From contig CAKQQS010000001.1 in NCBI GenBank assembly GCA_934271255.1, positions 248,001 to 312,000 on the forward strand: a DNA stretch of 64,000 bases, given 5' to 3'. Position 1 is the first letter of the stretch; each line of letters opens with the position of its first letter. A program made the translations under genes and the position numbers. This DNA is from an uncultured Clostridia bacterium (lineage in GTDB: Bacteria; Bacillota; Clostridia; Christensenellales; Borkfalkiaceae). A model generated the notes under the pieces. That model saw nothing but the letters and a program-made list of their open reading frames with translations, searched no databases and was not told the DNA's origin. Positions 16,345-25,349 of the stretch are shown here, piece after piece.

Positions 16345-19300
16345 TTAATTTTCTCCGCCCCGCCCGAACTTCGCTTCGTATTCTTCCAGCGACATCAGTA
16401 CCGTTCTTGATTTGGAACCCGAATATTCGCTTACTATTCCTTCGTCGACCATTTGTTGGAGCAATCTCGTAGCCGTGGAATACCCTATCTTGAACCGCGC
16501 CTGCAAGTTGGTTGCCGATGCGGATTTAAGTTTGATGACGTGGCGTACCGCGTCGTCGAACAGTTCGTCTACGCGGCTTTCCTTTTTAGCCGTTTCTTCT
16601 TTGCCGTTCTCAACCCTTTCCGCTACTATCGGGTGCGCTATGTTGTTGATTTGTTCCATAATCTTGGGATCGAAATAGCATGTGTTGTTTTCGCGTATAT
16701 ACTTGACGGCGGCGTGTATTTCCGAGTTGCTGACGAACGAGCCTTGCATACGTTCGCAGTTGAACATCGTAGAACTCTTGTACAGCAAGTCGCCGTTGCC
16801 GAGCAGTTTTTCCGCGCCGCTTTCGTTGAATATCGTCATCGCGTCGACTACCGAAGATACCTTGCACGCTATTCTCGTGGGCAAGTTCGCCTTGATAACG
16901 CCCGTAATGACGTCGACCGACGGTCTTTGAGTGGCAAGCACCAGATGTATGCCCGCCGCTCTTGCTTTCGCCGCAAGCCTTTGAATACGGTCTTCCATAT
17001 CCCTTTTTCTCGTCGCCATAAAGTCGGCAAGTTCGTCTACGATAACGACGATTCGTACCATCTTAGGCACTTCGTCGTTCGCGATTCTTTCGTTGTACAT
17101 ATTGATGTCCGTAACGCCCGCTTCCGAGAACGACGCGTATCTTCTTTCCATTTCGTTGACCAACCAGTCGAGCGTGGCTATCGTCGTTTGTACGTCCGTG
17201 AGTATCTGGTCGAACAACAAATGCGGTAAATGCGCGTACATCGAAAACTCTACTTGTTTCGGATCGACGAGAATCAATCTTAAATCTTCCGGTCCGTACT
17301 TGCAAATCAAACTTATGATAAGAGAGTTCAGACATACGCTCTTACCCGTACCCGTCGCTCCCGCAACAAGAAGGTGCGGCGCTTTGGCAAGGTTTTCGAC
17401 TATAATGTTACCTACTATGTCTTTACCTATCGAGTACAGCAACTTGCCCGTACCGTCGGCGGAAAACTCTTTGGATTCGAGTATGTCCCTGAGTCCTACC
17501 GTTACTTTGTTTTTGTTTTCTACCTGTATACCGAACAGATTTTTGCCCGGAATGGGCGCTTCTATGATAACGCCCGTAGCGGCGCATAAGTTCATCGCCA
17601 AATCGTTCGCTACGCCGTTTACCTTGTTTACGCTTATTCCTTGCGGCATTTGAAGTTCGTATCTCGTAACCGTAGGTCCTTTTACGATATTGACTACTTT
17701 CGCGGGTATGTTAAACCCTTCGAGAGTGTTCTCTATTATTATCGTCTTTTCCGTTTGCTCCGTCATATCGTTGCCCGTCGACTTCGGATATTCCGTGAAC
17801 ATCGCGGTGGACGGCTTGTTGTACGGTATATGAACGGGCATAACGAACTTGGGTTCTTCTTCCTTGTCGGGTACCACTATCAGTTTAGGCTCTTCTTCGA
17901 CTTCTCTTCTCTTGTTCGTATCGCCGAAATCGAGCAATCCCGAACTTTCGGGAGTAACGTTTGCCGAATCCCTTCTTCCGCTTCTGCGAACGTTGGTAGG
18001 CGGCAACTCTTCTTTACGTTCTTTCTTTTCGTCGAAATTATCTTCCGTCAAATCGAACATATCGCCGAAATCGTCGATAAACTCGCTTCCCGCTCTCTCC
18101 GTCTTTGTCGATAAAGAGTTGTCGTCGGCGTTAAACCCGAACGTTTCGCTATGGGTTGCTTCGCGCGGTCTTACGCTTTCATCGGAATCGAACCCGAACG
18201 CTCCGCCCCTTTTCGTTTCGGGCGGCTGAACGTTGTCGACGTTACCGCGCCCGAACGCCGCGACGTTTTCAGACGAGTCGGCGTCGTCCGTTTCGTCGTA
18301 CCGTTTAATCGGCGTTTCGTCGTATCTTCTGGGGGGTTGTTCGTTCGCCGTTGCGTTTTCCATTCTCGTTTTCGGCGCGTCGTCGCTACGAAGGTCGTAA
18401 TATTTATTAGCGTCTAACTCGCTGGCCGTATCGCTGCGAACGCTCGTTTCCGCGTCGCCGTAATGCGTTATTCCTTCGTAATAGTCTTCGGCGTCGTACT
18501 CGCCGTCCCGCTTCAACTCGGTTACTTTCGGCTTGTCTTCTTTCTTTTCTTCTTTCACGCGAACGTCCGTATCTCGTTTAGTTTCTTTGCGGTTGTCGTC
18601 GGAAAGTATTTCGTAAGGCGTTTTGATATAATCGAGTTTGCGTTTCGCTTCTTCCGTTTCCTTGTCCCGTAAAGAGTCGGCGGTTGCCAGAATAAGCCCC
18701 GAACTGCCCTGCGCGTACCTTAAAACGGTGCGACGGTCTTCGTTTTTGCGTCTTCTCGGATCGCTTTCTTTAAAATCGTCTTCGCGGTAATACAGTCCGT
18801 TTACGCTTTCGCCGTTATCGTTAAGGTCGGGAAACTCCACGTTGTCGACGGGGTATTCTCTGCTGCCTTTGACGTTTTTAAACTTTTTCTTGTTTCTCTT
18901 CGTTCTTTCCTTTTCTGAAACGGCGATAAGCCCCGCGTGGTACGCTATTAAAAGCGCGACGCATATCGCGAAAAACAAAGAATACAAAACGTACGTTCCC
19001 GTTCTCGTAATCGCTTTGCAGAACAGCCAGTCGAATATGCTTACGATAACTCCGCCCGCCGTCGCTTTTTTAAATCCTTCGCCGCCGCGATAGTAAGCCG
19101 ATTTTAAAAACTCGCCGTAACTACCTACTTCTTTTATCGTGATTGCGTTAAGCAAAAATACCAAAAATATCACGATTAAACTTATCGTGGTTTTGTCGAA
19201 CAAAGAAATCTTCGCCCGAACGCCTTTTACTAATTCTATACCGCCGATTATCAATACGACGTCGACAAGATAGGCGAACCAACCGAACACGCCCAGCATA

Positions 19301-19467
19301 AACGACGAAACGGCAACGCCTACCGATCCGAAAACCAGATTGTTCGTAATAAGGCACAACAGACTTAAAACGGCGAACAAAATCAAAATCATTCCCACCG
19401 TTTCTCTCGTCAATATATTAAGTTTATTTTTCTTGTTTGAAGAATCTTTTCTACCGAATCCTTTCAA
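16345..19467 (-). CDS. ftsK: DNA translocase FtsK/SpoIIIE
   Basis: 1040 residues from a TTG at 19467, which has GGTGAT just upstream. An in-frame ATG at 19548 has no ribosome site, so TTG is preferred. N-terminal TM helices (first 200 residues), then a long acidic, low-complexity linker (about 210-560) rich in D, E and R, then the RecA-like motor with Walker A AGATGTGKS near residue 700, and a C-terminal gamma winged helix (RFKIGYSTATRLLQQMVDEG). It pumps DNA at the septum, and in spore formers SpoIIIE packs the chromosome into the forespore. First gene of the ftsK-rimO-pgsA-cinA-recA run. Confidence 0.95.
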   Translation of the reverse strand: MKGFGRKDSSNKKNKLNILTRETVGMILILFAVLSLLCLITNNLVFGSVGVAVSSFMLGVFGWFAYLVDVVLIIGGIELVKGVRAKISLFDKTTISLIVIFLVFLLNAITIKEVGSYGEFLKSAYYRGGEGFKKATAGGVIVSIFDWLFCKAITRTGTYVLYSLFFAICVALLIAYHAGLIAVSEKERTKRNKKKFKNVKGSREYPVDNVEFPDLNDNGESVNGLYYREDDFKESDPRRRKNEDRRTVLRYAQGSSGLILATADSLRDKETEEAKRKLDYIKTPYEILSDDNRKETKRDTDVRVKEEKKEDKPKVTELKRDGEYDAEDYYEGITHYGDAETSVRSDTASELDANKYYDLRSDDAPKTRMENATANEQPPRRYDETPIKRYDETDDADSSENVAAFGRGNVDNVQPPETKRGGAFGFDSDESVRPREATHSETFGFNADDNSLSTKTERAGSEFIDDFGDMFDLTEDNFDEKKERKEELPPTNVRRSGRRDSANVTPESSGLLDFGDTNKRREVEEEPKLIVVPDKEEEPKFVMPVHIPYNKPSTAMFTEYPKSTGNDMTEQTEKTIIIENTLEGFNIPAKVVNIVKGPTVTRYELQMPQGISVNKVNGVANDLAMNLCAATGVIIEAPIPGKNLFGIQVENKNKVTVGLRDILESKEFSADGTGKLLYSIGKDIVGNIIVENLAKAPHLLVAGATGTGKSVCLNSLIISLICKYGPEDLRLILVDPKQVEFSMYAHLPHLLFDQILTDVQTTIATLDWLVNEMERRYASFSEAGVTDINMYNERIANDEVPKMVRIVVIVDELADFMATRKRDMEDRIQRLAAKARAAGIHLVLATQRPSVDVITGVIKANLPTRIACKVSSVVDAMTIFNESGAEKLLGNGDLLYKSSTMFNCERMQGSFVSNSEIHAAVKYIRENNTCYFDPKIMEQINNIAHPIVAERVENGKEETAKKESRVDELFDDAVRHVIKLKSASATNLQARFKIGYSTATRLLQQMVDEGIVSEYSGSKSRTVLMSLEEYEAKFGRGGEN

Positions 19468-19576
19468 AATATCACCGCCGTCAAAAAATAATTGTCGGGG
19501 ATTTGCCCCTTTATGGTAGCGTTTGTCTGCAACTACGGACGCAGACATCGGTTACTTATATAAAATATTTACAATA

Positions 19577-19605
19577 AGTATACCATATACAAACGCATTT
19601 TTCAA
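19577..19605 (-). promoter_or_regulatory. Promoter of ftsK operon
   Basis: TTGAAA (19600-19605), 17-nt spacer, TGG-extended TATACT (19577-19582). The leader that follows holds an inverted repeat GTCTGC/GCAGAC (19526-19547). Confidence 0.75.
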
Positions 19606-19703
19606 GAATTTTTGAGAACTTTCAAATATTTTTGAAAAGACGACGAAATACCGTAAAAAACCCGAATTTTATGGTTTTTTTATATTATTGTAAATCAAAT
19701 TGT

Positions 19704-19732
19704 TTGCCAAAAGCAAAAAAATGCTATATACT
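19704..19732 (+). promoter_or_regulatory. Promoter of the asparaginase gene
   Basis: TTGCCA (19704-19709), 17-nt spacer, TATACT (19727-19732). The ATG is only 11 nt further on and no Shine-Dalgarno sequence is present, so the transcript should be nearly leaderless. Confidence 0.7.
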
Positions 19733-19743
19733 TATATGCGACA

Positions 19744-20754
19744 ATGAAGAAAATCCTTATGCTTACAACCGGCGGAACTATTTCCTCCGTACATACGAGC
19801 AACGGTCTTAAACCCGTAGGCTCCGGCGAAATCCTTAAACGCATCGACGCGGACAGATTGCCTTTTGAACTATACACGAAAGACTTGATGACGCTCGACT
19901 CGACGAACATTCAGCCGGAAGAATGGAAAACCATCGCGGAGTCCGTTTACGCGTCGATGAAAGATTACGACGGCATCGTTATTACGCACGGTACCGATAC
20001 CATGGCGTATACCGCTTCTATGCTCTCGTTTATGCTTATCAACCCGACTATTCCCATAGTGTTTACGGGTTCGCAGATACCCATAAGCGATGCCGAAACG
20101 GACGCTATCGGAAATATCTACACCGCGTTTTCCATGGCGACGAACGGGCCGAGCGGAATATACATCGCCTTTAACCGCAAAATCATTCTCGGTACGCGCG
20201 GGGTTAAAACCAGAACGTCTTCTTACGGCGCGTTTGAAAGCATCAACCTTCAATACGCGGGTTTCGTCGACAAGGACGGACTCAACGTAGACGAAAGCCT
20301 TATTCAAGAACAAAAAGACTCGAAAATCCCAACGATAGATACGAATATCGAAACGAAAGTGTTCCTTTTAAAACTCACGCCCGGCACGGATCCCGACATT
20401 ATCGATTTACTGCTCGACTCGGGTATTAAAGGTATCGTCATCGAAGCGTTCGGCACGGGCGGTATCCAGATAGTAAGACGAGATTTCTCCAAAAAGATAG
20501 AACTTGCCACAAGCCGTAACGTACCCGTTATCGTTTGTACGCAGTGTCTGTACGAAGGCACGGACTTTTCGATTTACGAAGTTGGCAGAAAAGCAATAGA
20601 AAAAGGCGCGATTCCGGCGTACGATATGACGACGGAAGCAACCATCACAAAACTTATGTGGGGGCTCGCTCATTACCACACTATTCCCGAAATCAAACAG
20701 TTTTTCAGAACGTCCGTCGCTCACGAAATAGATTTAAAACATATCAAAGATTGA
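19744..20754 (+). CDS. ansA: Type I (cytosolic) L-asparaginase
   Basis: 336 residues with no signal peptide, hence the cytoplasmic type I class. Both active-site threonine motifs are present: TTGGTIS (8-14) and HGTDTM (82-87). It hydrolyses asparagine to aspartate and ammonia. Single-gene unit with its own promoter and terminator, divergent from ftsK. The start codon lies 11 nt after the -10 box with no ribosome site. Confidence 0.95.
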   Translation: MKKILMLTTGGTISSVHTSNGLKPVGSGEILKRIDADRLPFELYTKDLMTLDSTNIQPEEWKTIAESVYASMKDYDGIVITHGTDTMAYTASMLSFMLINPTIPIVFTGSQIPISDAETDAIGNIYTAFSMATNGPSGIYIAFNRKIILGTRGVKTRTSSYGAFESINLQYAGFVDKDGLNVDESLIQEQKDSKIPTIDTNIETKVFLLKLTPGTDPDIIDLLLDSGIKGIVIEAFGTGGIQIVRRDFSKKIELATSRNVPVIVCTQCLYEGTDFSIYEVGRKAIEKGAIPAYDMTTEATITKLMWGLAHYHTIPEIKQFFRTSVAHEIDLKHIKD

Positions 20755-20780
20755 AAACCTGCGGTAAGTCCGCAGGTTTT
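20755..20780 (+). terminator. Terminator of the asparaginase gene
   Basis: AAAACCTGCGG/CCGCAGGTTTT perfect stem directly after the stop codon, followed by T. Nothing recognisable lies between here and 20966. Confidence 0.9.
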
Positions 20781-20966
20781 TTATTATTACATTCCGTTCG
20801 CCCGATTCTTTTTCGCCGACGCGACGGGATTTTACCGCCCCTTTCATTTTACGGACGGGCTTTTATCGCCGCTTTTCATTATGCCGACGGATTATATTTT
20901 GCGCCGTTTTCAATCAAAACGATTTAAACTTAATTCGCCGAGCCGATAAAAAGTTTTTTATTATAA

Positions 20967-21002
20967 AACCCCGCGTTTTGCATTCTCGCAAAACGTGGGG
21001 TT
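20967..21002 (-). terminator. Terminator of the 497-residue membrane protein gene
   Basis: AACCCCACGTTTTGC pairs with GCAAAACGCGGGGTT (one wobble) and is followed on the minus strand by TTATAATAAAA. Confidence 0.8.
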
Positions 21003-21022
21003 GTCTTTATTTCGCAACCGTT

Positions 21023-22516
21023 TTAGTTTTCTTTTTCCGAAGGTTCGGAATCGGGTTGACTTTCCGCTTGTTTCGTTTTCTTTCTATGCGCGAAATCTTT
21101 GACGGGTTTTCCGCTCATCCACAGTATTTCGTCCATACCCGCGAATACTTTCGTAAGGCCGATAATGCCCAAGCCCGTAAACTTCCACACGATATACATT
21201 ACGACGTACGCGCCGCAAAGTATGCCTACTATCGAGAATACCGAACTTACTATCTTGTCGAGAGTCGCCATGCCCGCGCCTATCTTCGCGTTGACGTCTT
21301 CTATGCCCGTAAATCCGACGTAGCCTTGCTTTACCCCGCCGTTCGGGTCGTTCGACCACATTTTGTCGTCGTAGTAGTAGAACTCGGAAACTGTGTTCTT
21401 CGCCTTACCTTTTATCGCTAACCCGTACGGGTTAATAAGGTTGTATTCTTCGTACATCAAAGTAGCCTGAACGACGTAGTTTTTGTCCGTTACGATACAC
21501 ACTACCACGTTGCCCGTATATTTCAGGTCTTTTGCGTTAGCCGCCGCTTTCGTCTGGCGTTCTATCTCTTTACCGCTTATTTTCCCGTCAAGGTAGAACA
21601 TTATCTCGTAATAATCGCCGCCCGAAAACCTTGCCGAATAGTTTTCCGCTTTAAACCCGTTAAGCCCGCCCGCGCAAAAAGCGGAGTTACGGCAACGATT
21701 GATTATGTAAGCGTCCCTGTTCTTTATGAGTTTTTCGTCGACTTTATGGAAATACGCTTTGTTTATCGCTTCCAGACTGACGGTGTGGTGAAACCACCTT
21801 GCCTGATACATATAGTTTGCGACGTAGTCCGCTTCTTCGTAGTCGAGCCAACCTTTTGAAAACTGCGTGTTGTTGGTTTTTACTTTTTTCTTCGTCAAAT
21901 CAAGATAATGCCTTTCGTCGGGGATACCCATATTCATTGCGTTGCCCCAGATGTTTATAAACATATCTTGTTGCTTTTCTTCGTTATGGTACGTCGTTAT
22001 GAGTTTTTTGTCGTTCTGGCACGGAGAAACCACCCCGCCGACTGTCGTACGCCCGTCCGTCAACGCCTGAACGTTTTCGCGACGTAAAAGTTTTGAGTAG
22101 ATAACCGAAAAAATCTCGTAAGCCGTTTTTTTCGTTTCGTCCGAAGTCGCTACCAAATCGTTGGATTTTTCATTGCCCGTCAGCCACAAATCGTTGCCGA
22201 GAACATCTTTATATTCCGTTATGTCCCGAACGGTATCCATATTGTATTTCGTTTGCAACGCCGTCAGGTCTTCGTAGTCGCCCGTTCCCTTTACCGCTTT
22301 TCTCGGTTTGTTCATAATGCCGACTATCGAAGAACCCGCGATTAACAATCCTAAAAAGATCGTTATGCACGTGAAAAATATTCCGCGACGTCTTTGCATT
22401 ACTTTCTTTCTCGAAACCTGCTTTTTCTTTTTTCTATTCGTATCTTTATCCGTATCGCCGCAAAAGTCCTGTTCTACGATTTCTTCCGCGACGATTATTT
22501 CCGTTTCTTCGTTCAT
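21023..22516 (-). CDS. Unrecognised two-TM protein with large extracytoplasmic domain
   Basis: 497 residues, no family recognised. Acidic N-terminus, a lysine/arginine cluster (29-44), TM helix about 46-66, an outer domain of about 350 residues with several cysteines (SPCQND, NRCRNSAFCAGG), a second TM segment near 420-445 and a polar acidic tail (ESQPDSEPSEKEN). Transcribed alone from a good promoter with a GGTG-type ribosome site. A role at the cell envelope is likely; nothing more specific can be supported. Confidence 0.7.
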   Translation of the reverse strand: MNEETEIIVAEEIVEQDFCGDTDKDTNRKKKKQVSRKKVMQRRRGIFFTCITIFLGLLIAGSSIVGIMNKPRKAVKGTGDYEDLTALQTKYNMDTVRDITEYKDVLGNDLWLTGNEKSNDLVATSDETKKTAYEIFSVIYSKLLRRENVQALTDGRTTVGGVVSPCQNDKKLITTYHNEEKQQDMFINIWGNAMNMGIPDERHYLDLTKKKVKTNNTQFSKGWLDYEEADYVANYMYQARWFHHTVSLEAINKAYFHKVDEKLIKNRDAYIINRCRNSAFCAGGLNGFKAENYSARFSGGDYYEIMFYLDGKISGKEIERQTKAAANAKDLKYTGNVVVCIVTDKNYVVQATLMYEEYNLINPYGLAIKGKAKNTVSEFYYYDDKMWSNDPNGGVKQGYVGFTGIEDVNAKIGAGMATLDKIVSSVFSIVGILCGAYVVMYIVWKFTGLGIIGLTKVFAGMDEILWMSGKPVKDFAHRKKTKQAESQPDSEPSEKEN

Positions 22517-22547
22517 TTAACACCGTTTGTAATAAAAAACTATTACA

Positions 22548-22576
22548 AGTGTAACATTTTTCTATACGCTTGTCAA
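22548..22576 (-). promoter_or_regulatory. Promoter of the 497-residue membrane protein gene
   Basis: TTGACA (22571-22576), 17-nt spacer, TACACT (22548-22553). Confidence 0.8.
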
Positions 22577-22591
22577 TGATTTAAACTAAAA

Positions 22592-22708
22592 GGACGGAAA
22601 AACTTCCGTCCCGATAGCTTTACGCCGCAAAACGATACTCTCGCCGACGGCGTTCGCGATTATTAAAACGGTTGCTTTAATAACCGCGTTATATAAAAGC
22701 AACCGTTT
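22592..22708 (-). terminator. Two tandem hairpins after the exonuclease gene
   Basis: First met by minus-strand transcription is AAACGGTTGCTTT/AAAGCAACCGTTT (22666-22708); next is GGACGGAA/TTCCGTCC (22592-22611) followed by TTTT. Both fit intrinsic terminators. Confidence 0.7.
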
Positions 22709-22788
22709 GTCGATAAAACCGAAGTTACGCTCTCGCATAAGCGTTTTTACCCTGATTGCTGTTTAAAGTATTTGCGATAACCGAAATA

Positions 22789-23922
22789 TTATTCTCTTTT
22801 CAGCACGTCTTTTACTTTAAACGTCAATCTTTTTTCCGAAAGCACCCGCGTTTTGGCTTCGCCGTACTGTTTTTTAAGCAACGCTTTTTGCTTTTTTCTG
22901 AGCGCGGTTCTTTCGTAATACTCTTTTAAAACCGTTTCGTCGTCGTCAAACGTCAAAGTTTCGTAATCGCCGACAACCGCAATCAATTCGTCGAACGCGA
23001 TTATGACGATACCTTCGCCCGCGTCTTTTCTTATCACCGCTTTTTGGTACCTTTCGCCGAACGCGTCTTCCTTTTTGACGAACACGTTACATTCGCCCAC
23101 GTCCCGCACCGTCTTTATACCCAAAGAATACAAGTGGCTTAAAAGCGACCTGAACTCGTCCGCGTCCGCATACTCTATATCTTCGGCAAAACAAATCGTT
23201 TTACCCGAGTATTTACAACGCTTTTTTCCGCCCGACAAAACCAAACCGCTGCGGTACTCGTCGATTAAAATCTTTTTGACGGGTTTAAGCGTTTTGTCGT
23301 ATTTTTGCCGAACGTATATGCCCGAATCGGCGTATTTCGGCTCTGAACCGTTTTCGCCTAAAATTATCTCGTATTTTTGCAAAAGCCCGTTTACGTCCGA
23401 GCGTTCTATTTCTAAAAACCGTTTTAAAATAAGCCCCGTCGCTTTGGCGTCTTCGTCGCTGCGGTGTTCGGTAAACGTGATTCCGTACTCGTCGGCAATA
23501 GTAGATAAAGCGACTTGTTTTTTATTTCCCTGCATCAACGCGTAAATCTTTTGAGCGTCAATATACTTAAAATCGAACCTTTCCAGCCCGAACTTGTCGC
23601 ACGCGTCGTTAAGGTAACTTATGTCGTTGTTGAACGAAAAACCGACCACGAGAGTATCGCCGTCGAACAATCGTTTCGCTTCGTCGTACACGCCCGAAAA
23701 TCTCGGCGCCGCCCTGAACGTCTCTTCGCTGTACCCAAGATTTATCGCGGGCGCTTTGCCGTAAGCGGACAATTTGAACGTTTCGGGCAACGGGTTTATC
23801 AAAATGTCCTTTTGCTCGATAATATTAAAGTTTTCGTCAAACACGCAGTAACCTATGCTGCACAGACTTCCGTCGTAAGAACAGCCGTCGCAACTCTCCG
23901 TGTCGATAGCAACGATTCTCAT
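22789..23922 (-). CDS. DnaQ-like DEDDh 3'-5' exonuclease with BRCT-like C-terminus
   Basis: 377 residues. The N-terminal exonuclease domain (1-165) carries D7/E9 (AIDTES), D100 (SFNND) and the H153-x4-D158 pair of DEDDh nucleases. About 235-320 (GKTICFAEDIEYADADEF onward) reads as a BRCT-like domain, a combination known among DnaQ-like proteins; a basic tail follows. Likely role: DNA or RNA 3'-end trimming or proofreading, not necessarily the Pol III epsilon subunit. AAGGAAG precedes the start. Confidence 0.8.
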   Translation of the reverse strand: MRIVAIDTESCDGCSYDGSLCSIGYCVFDENFNIIEQKDILINPLPETFKLSAYGKAPAINLGYSEETFRAAPRFSGVYDEAKRLFDGDTLVVGFSFNNDISYLNDACDKFGLERFDFKYIDAQKIYALMQGNKKQVALSTIADEYGITFTEHRSDEDAKATGLILKRFLEIERSDVNGLLQKYEIILGENGSEPKYADSGIYVRQKYDKTLKPVKKILIDEYRSGLVLSGGKKRCKYSGKTICFAEDIEYADADEFRSLLSHLYSLGIKTVRDVGECNVFVKKEDAFGERYQKAVIRKDAGEGIVIIAFDELIAVVGDYETLTFDDDETVLKEYYERTALRKKQKALLKKQYGEAKTRVLSEKRLTFKVKDVLKRE

Positions 23923-24076
23923 TTTCGTTTCTTCCTTAGTTTTAAATATCGGTACCCCTACCGCTTTTACCTTTCGGTTGCCCGAAATATACAGAATATT
24001 TCTTTCGGCGGTTTCGCCGCCGTGCGCCCGTTATGCAAAACGGGGTTTACGACATTACGGGTTTTACACCGTTTAA

Positions 24077-24107
24077 AAAGGTTACTGCGTTGGCGCAAGT
24101 AACCTTT
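24077..24107 (-). terminator. Terminator of the CNNM gene
   Basis: AAAGGTTACTTGCG/CGCAGTAACCTTT hairpin followed by T on the minus strand. A second GC-rich hairpin (GGCGG-TTTC-GCCGCC) lies near 24005. Confidence 0.8.
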
Positions 24108-24122
24108 CGTGTGCGTAAGCGG

Positions 24123-25205
24123 TTATGCTTTTTCTTCGTGTTTTTTAAGTTCTTCGAGTTCGTCGGCTTCGTCCCGTTCGTCGTCGTACTCGTCTTCTAT
24201 TTCGCCGACGATTTCTTCGATTATGTCTTCGAGCGTGATGATGCCGAGCGGCAGTTTGTCTTCGTCGACGACGATAGCCATGTGTTGGTGCTGTTTTCTC
24301 ATAAAGCCCAAAACCTTGAATATCTTTTCCGTCGGCTTGACGAATCTTACGGGGCGTACCAGACTACGCCAGTCTTTGTTGCCCGATAAAAGCGCTTCGT
24401 AAAAGTCTTTCTGGTACAACACGCCGATAAACTTTTCTTCCCGCTTGACGGGCAATCTAGAATAGTTGTAAGTTTCAAAACTTTCGAGTACGTTTTCAAG
24501 TTTCTCGGACGATTTTATATATTCTACGTCGTCTATTTTCGTCATGACGTTCCCGACCGTTCTGTCGTCGCCCTTTATCGTGTTTTGAATAAACTCTTCT
24601 TCGTGTTCTTTCAAAACGCCCTGATCGGCTATGTCGGAAACGAGCATTTTAAACTCTTCTTCGGTGTACGTCGCTTTTTTGCCTTTGATGTGAAACAGTT
24701 TTTTAAGACCTTTTGCCAACGCGTTGAACGTGAAGTTGAACGGCGTCAGTATATAGTAAATAACCGTCAAAGGGTAAACGACGAAAAAAGCGATTTTTTC
24801 GGGGATTTCTTTGGCGAGCGTTTTCGGTGTGATTTCTCCGAATATCAAAATTACCAGCGTCAACACGACGGTCGATAACGTCGCGCCGAGATTCGCGCCG
24901 AACAGCCGTGTAAACAATATCGTCGATAAAGTTGTCGCGACGATGTTTACTATATTGTTCCCTACCAAAATCGTGGAAATGAGTTTTTCGTATTTTTCGT
25001 AAAGTTTTATTACGAGTTTCGCTTTTTTCTTGGGAAGCGCGGTTTTTATTCTTAAAAGATTTAAAGAAGTAAACGCCGTTTCGCTTGCCGAAAAGAAAGC
25101 GGATAAAAATACCAAAACTACGATTGTTACGGTTAGTATGATGTTCATAGGATTGCTCATACCAGCCTTACTTGCGAGCAGCCCTATACTTAAAGGGTCG
25201 TCCAT
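24123..25205 (-). CDS. CNNM/HlyC-CorC family membrane protein (DUF21 + CBS pair)
   Basis: 360 residues. DUF21 transmembrane domain (about 18-190, with FSASETAFTSLN and GEITPKTLAKE), then two CBS domains (about 210-335). The C-terminal CorC_HlyC domain found in many relatives is missing; instead there is an acidic tail (EDEYDDERDEADELEEL). The family is linked to magnesium or other divalent-cation efflux. AGGAGG lies 11 nt before the ATG. Confidence 0.9.
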   Translation of the reverse strand: MDDPLSIGLLASKAGMSNPMNIILTVTIVVLVFLSAFFSASETAFTSLNLLRIKTALPKKKAKLVIKLYEKYEKLISTILVGNNIVNIVATTLSTILFTRLFGANLGATLSTVVLTLVILIFGEITPKTLAKEIPEKIAFFVVYPLTVIYYILTPFNFTFNALAKGLKKLFHIKGKKATYTEEEFKMLVSDIADQGVLKEHEEEFIQNTIKGDDRTVGNVMTKIDDVEYIKSSEKLENVLESFETYNYSRLPVKREEKFIGVLYQKDFYEALLSGNKDWRSLVRPVRFVKPTEKIFKVLGFMRKQHQHMAIVVDEDKLPLGIITLEDIIEEIVGEIEDEYDDERDEADELEELKKHEEKA

Positions 25206-25314
25206 GACGAAAAATACCTCCTAAAATTATAATACGTTTATTTTAGCATATTTTAAACTTTTTGTAAAGTATATTAAAACAATAAAAAAAACAGTAACGT
25301 TTTTGCCGAGATTG

Positions 25315-25323
25315 TGATATAAT
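25315..25323 (+). promoter_or_regulatory. Extended -10 promoter of gdhA
   Basis: TGA-TATAAT extended -10 box. No good -35 is seen at the right distance, so activation by a regulator is possible. Confidence 0.55.
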
Positions 25324-25349
25324 AAAAAAAACGCGTATAGGAGAAAATT

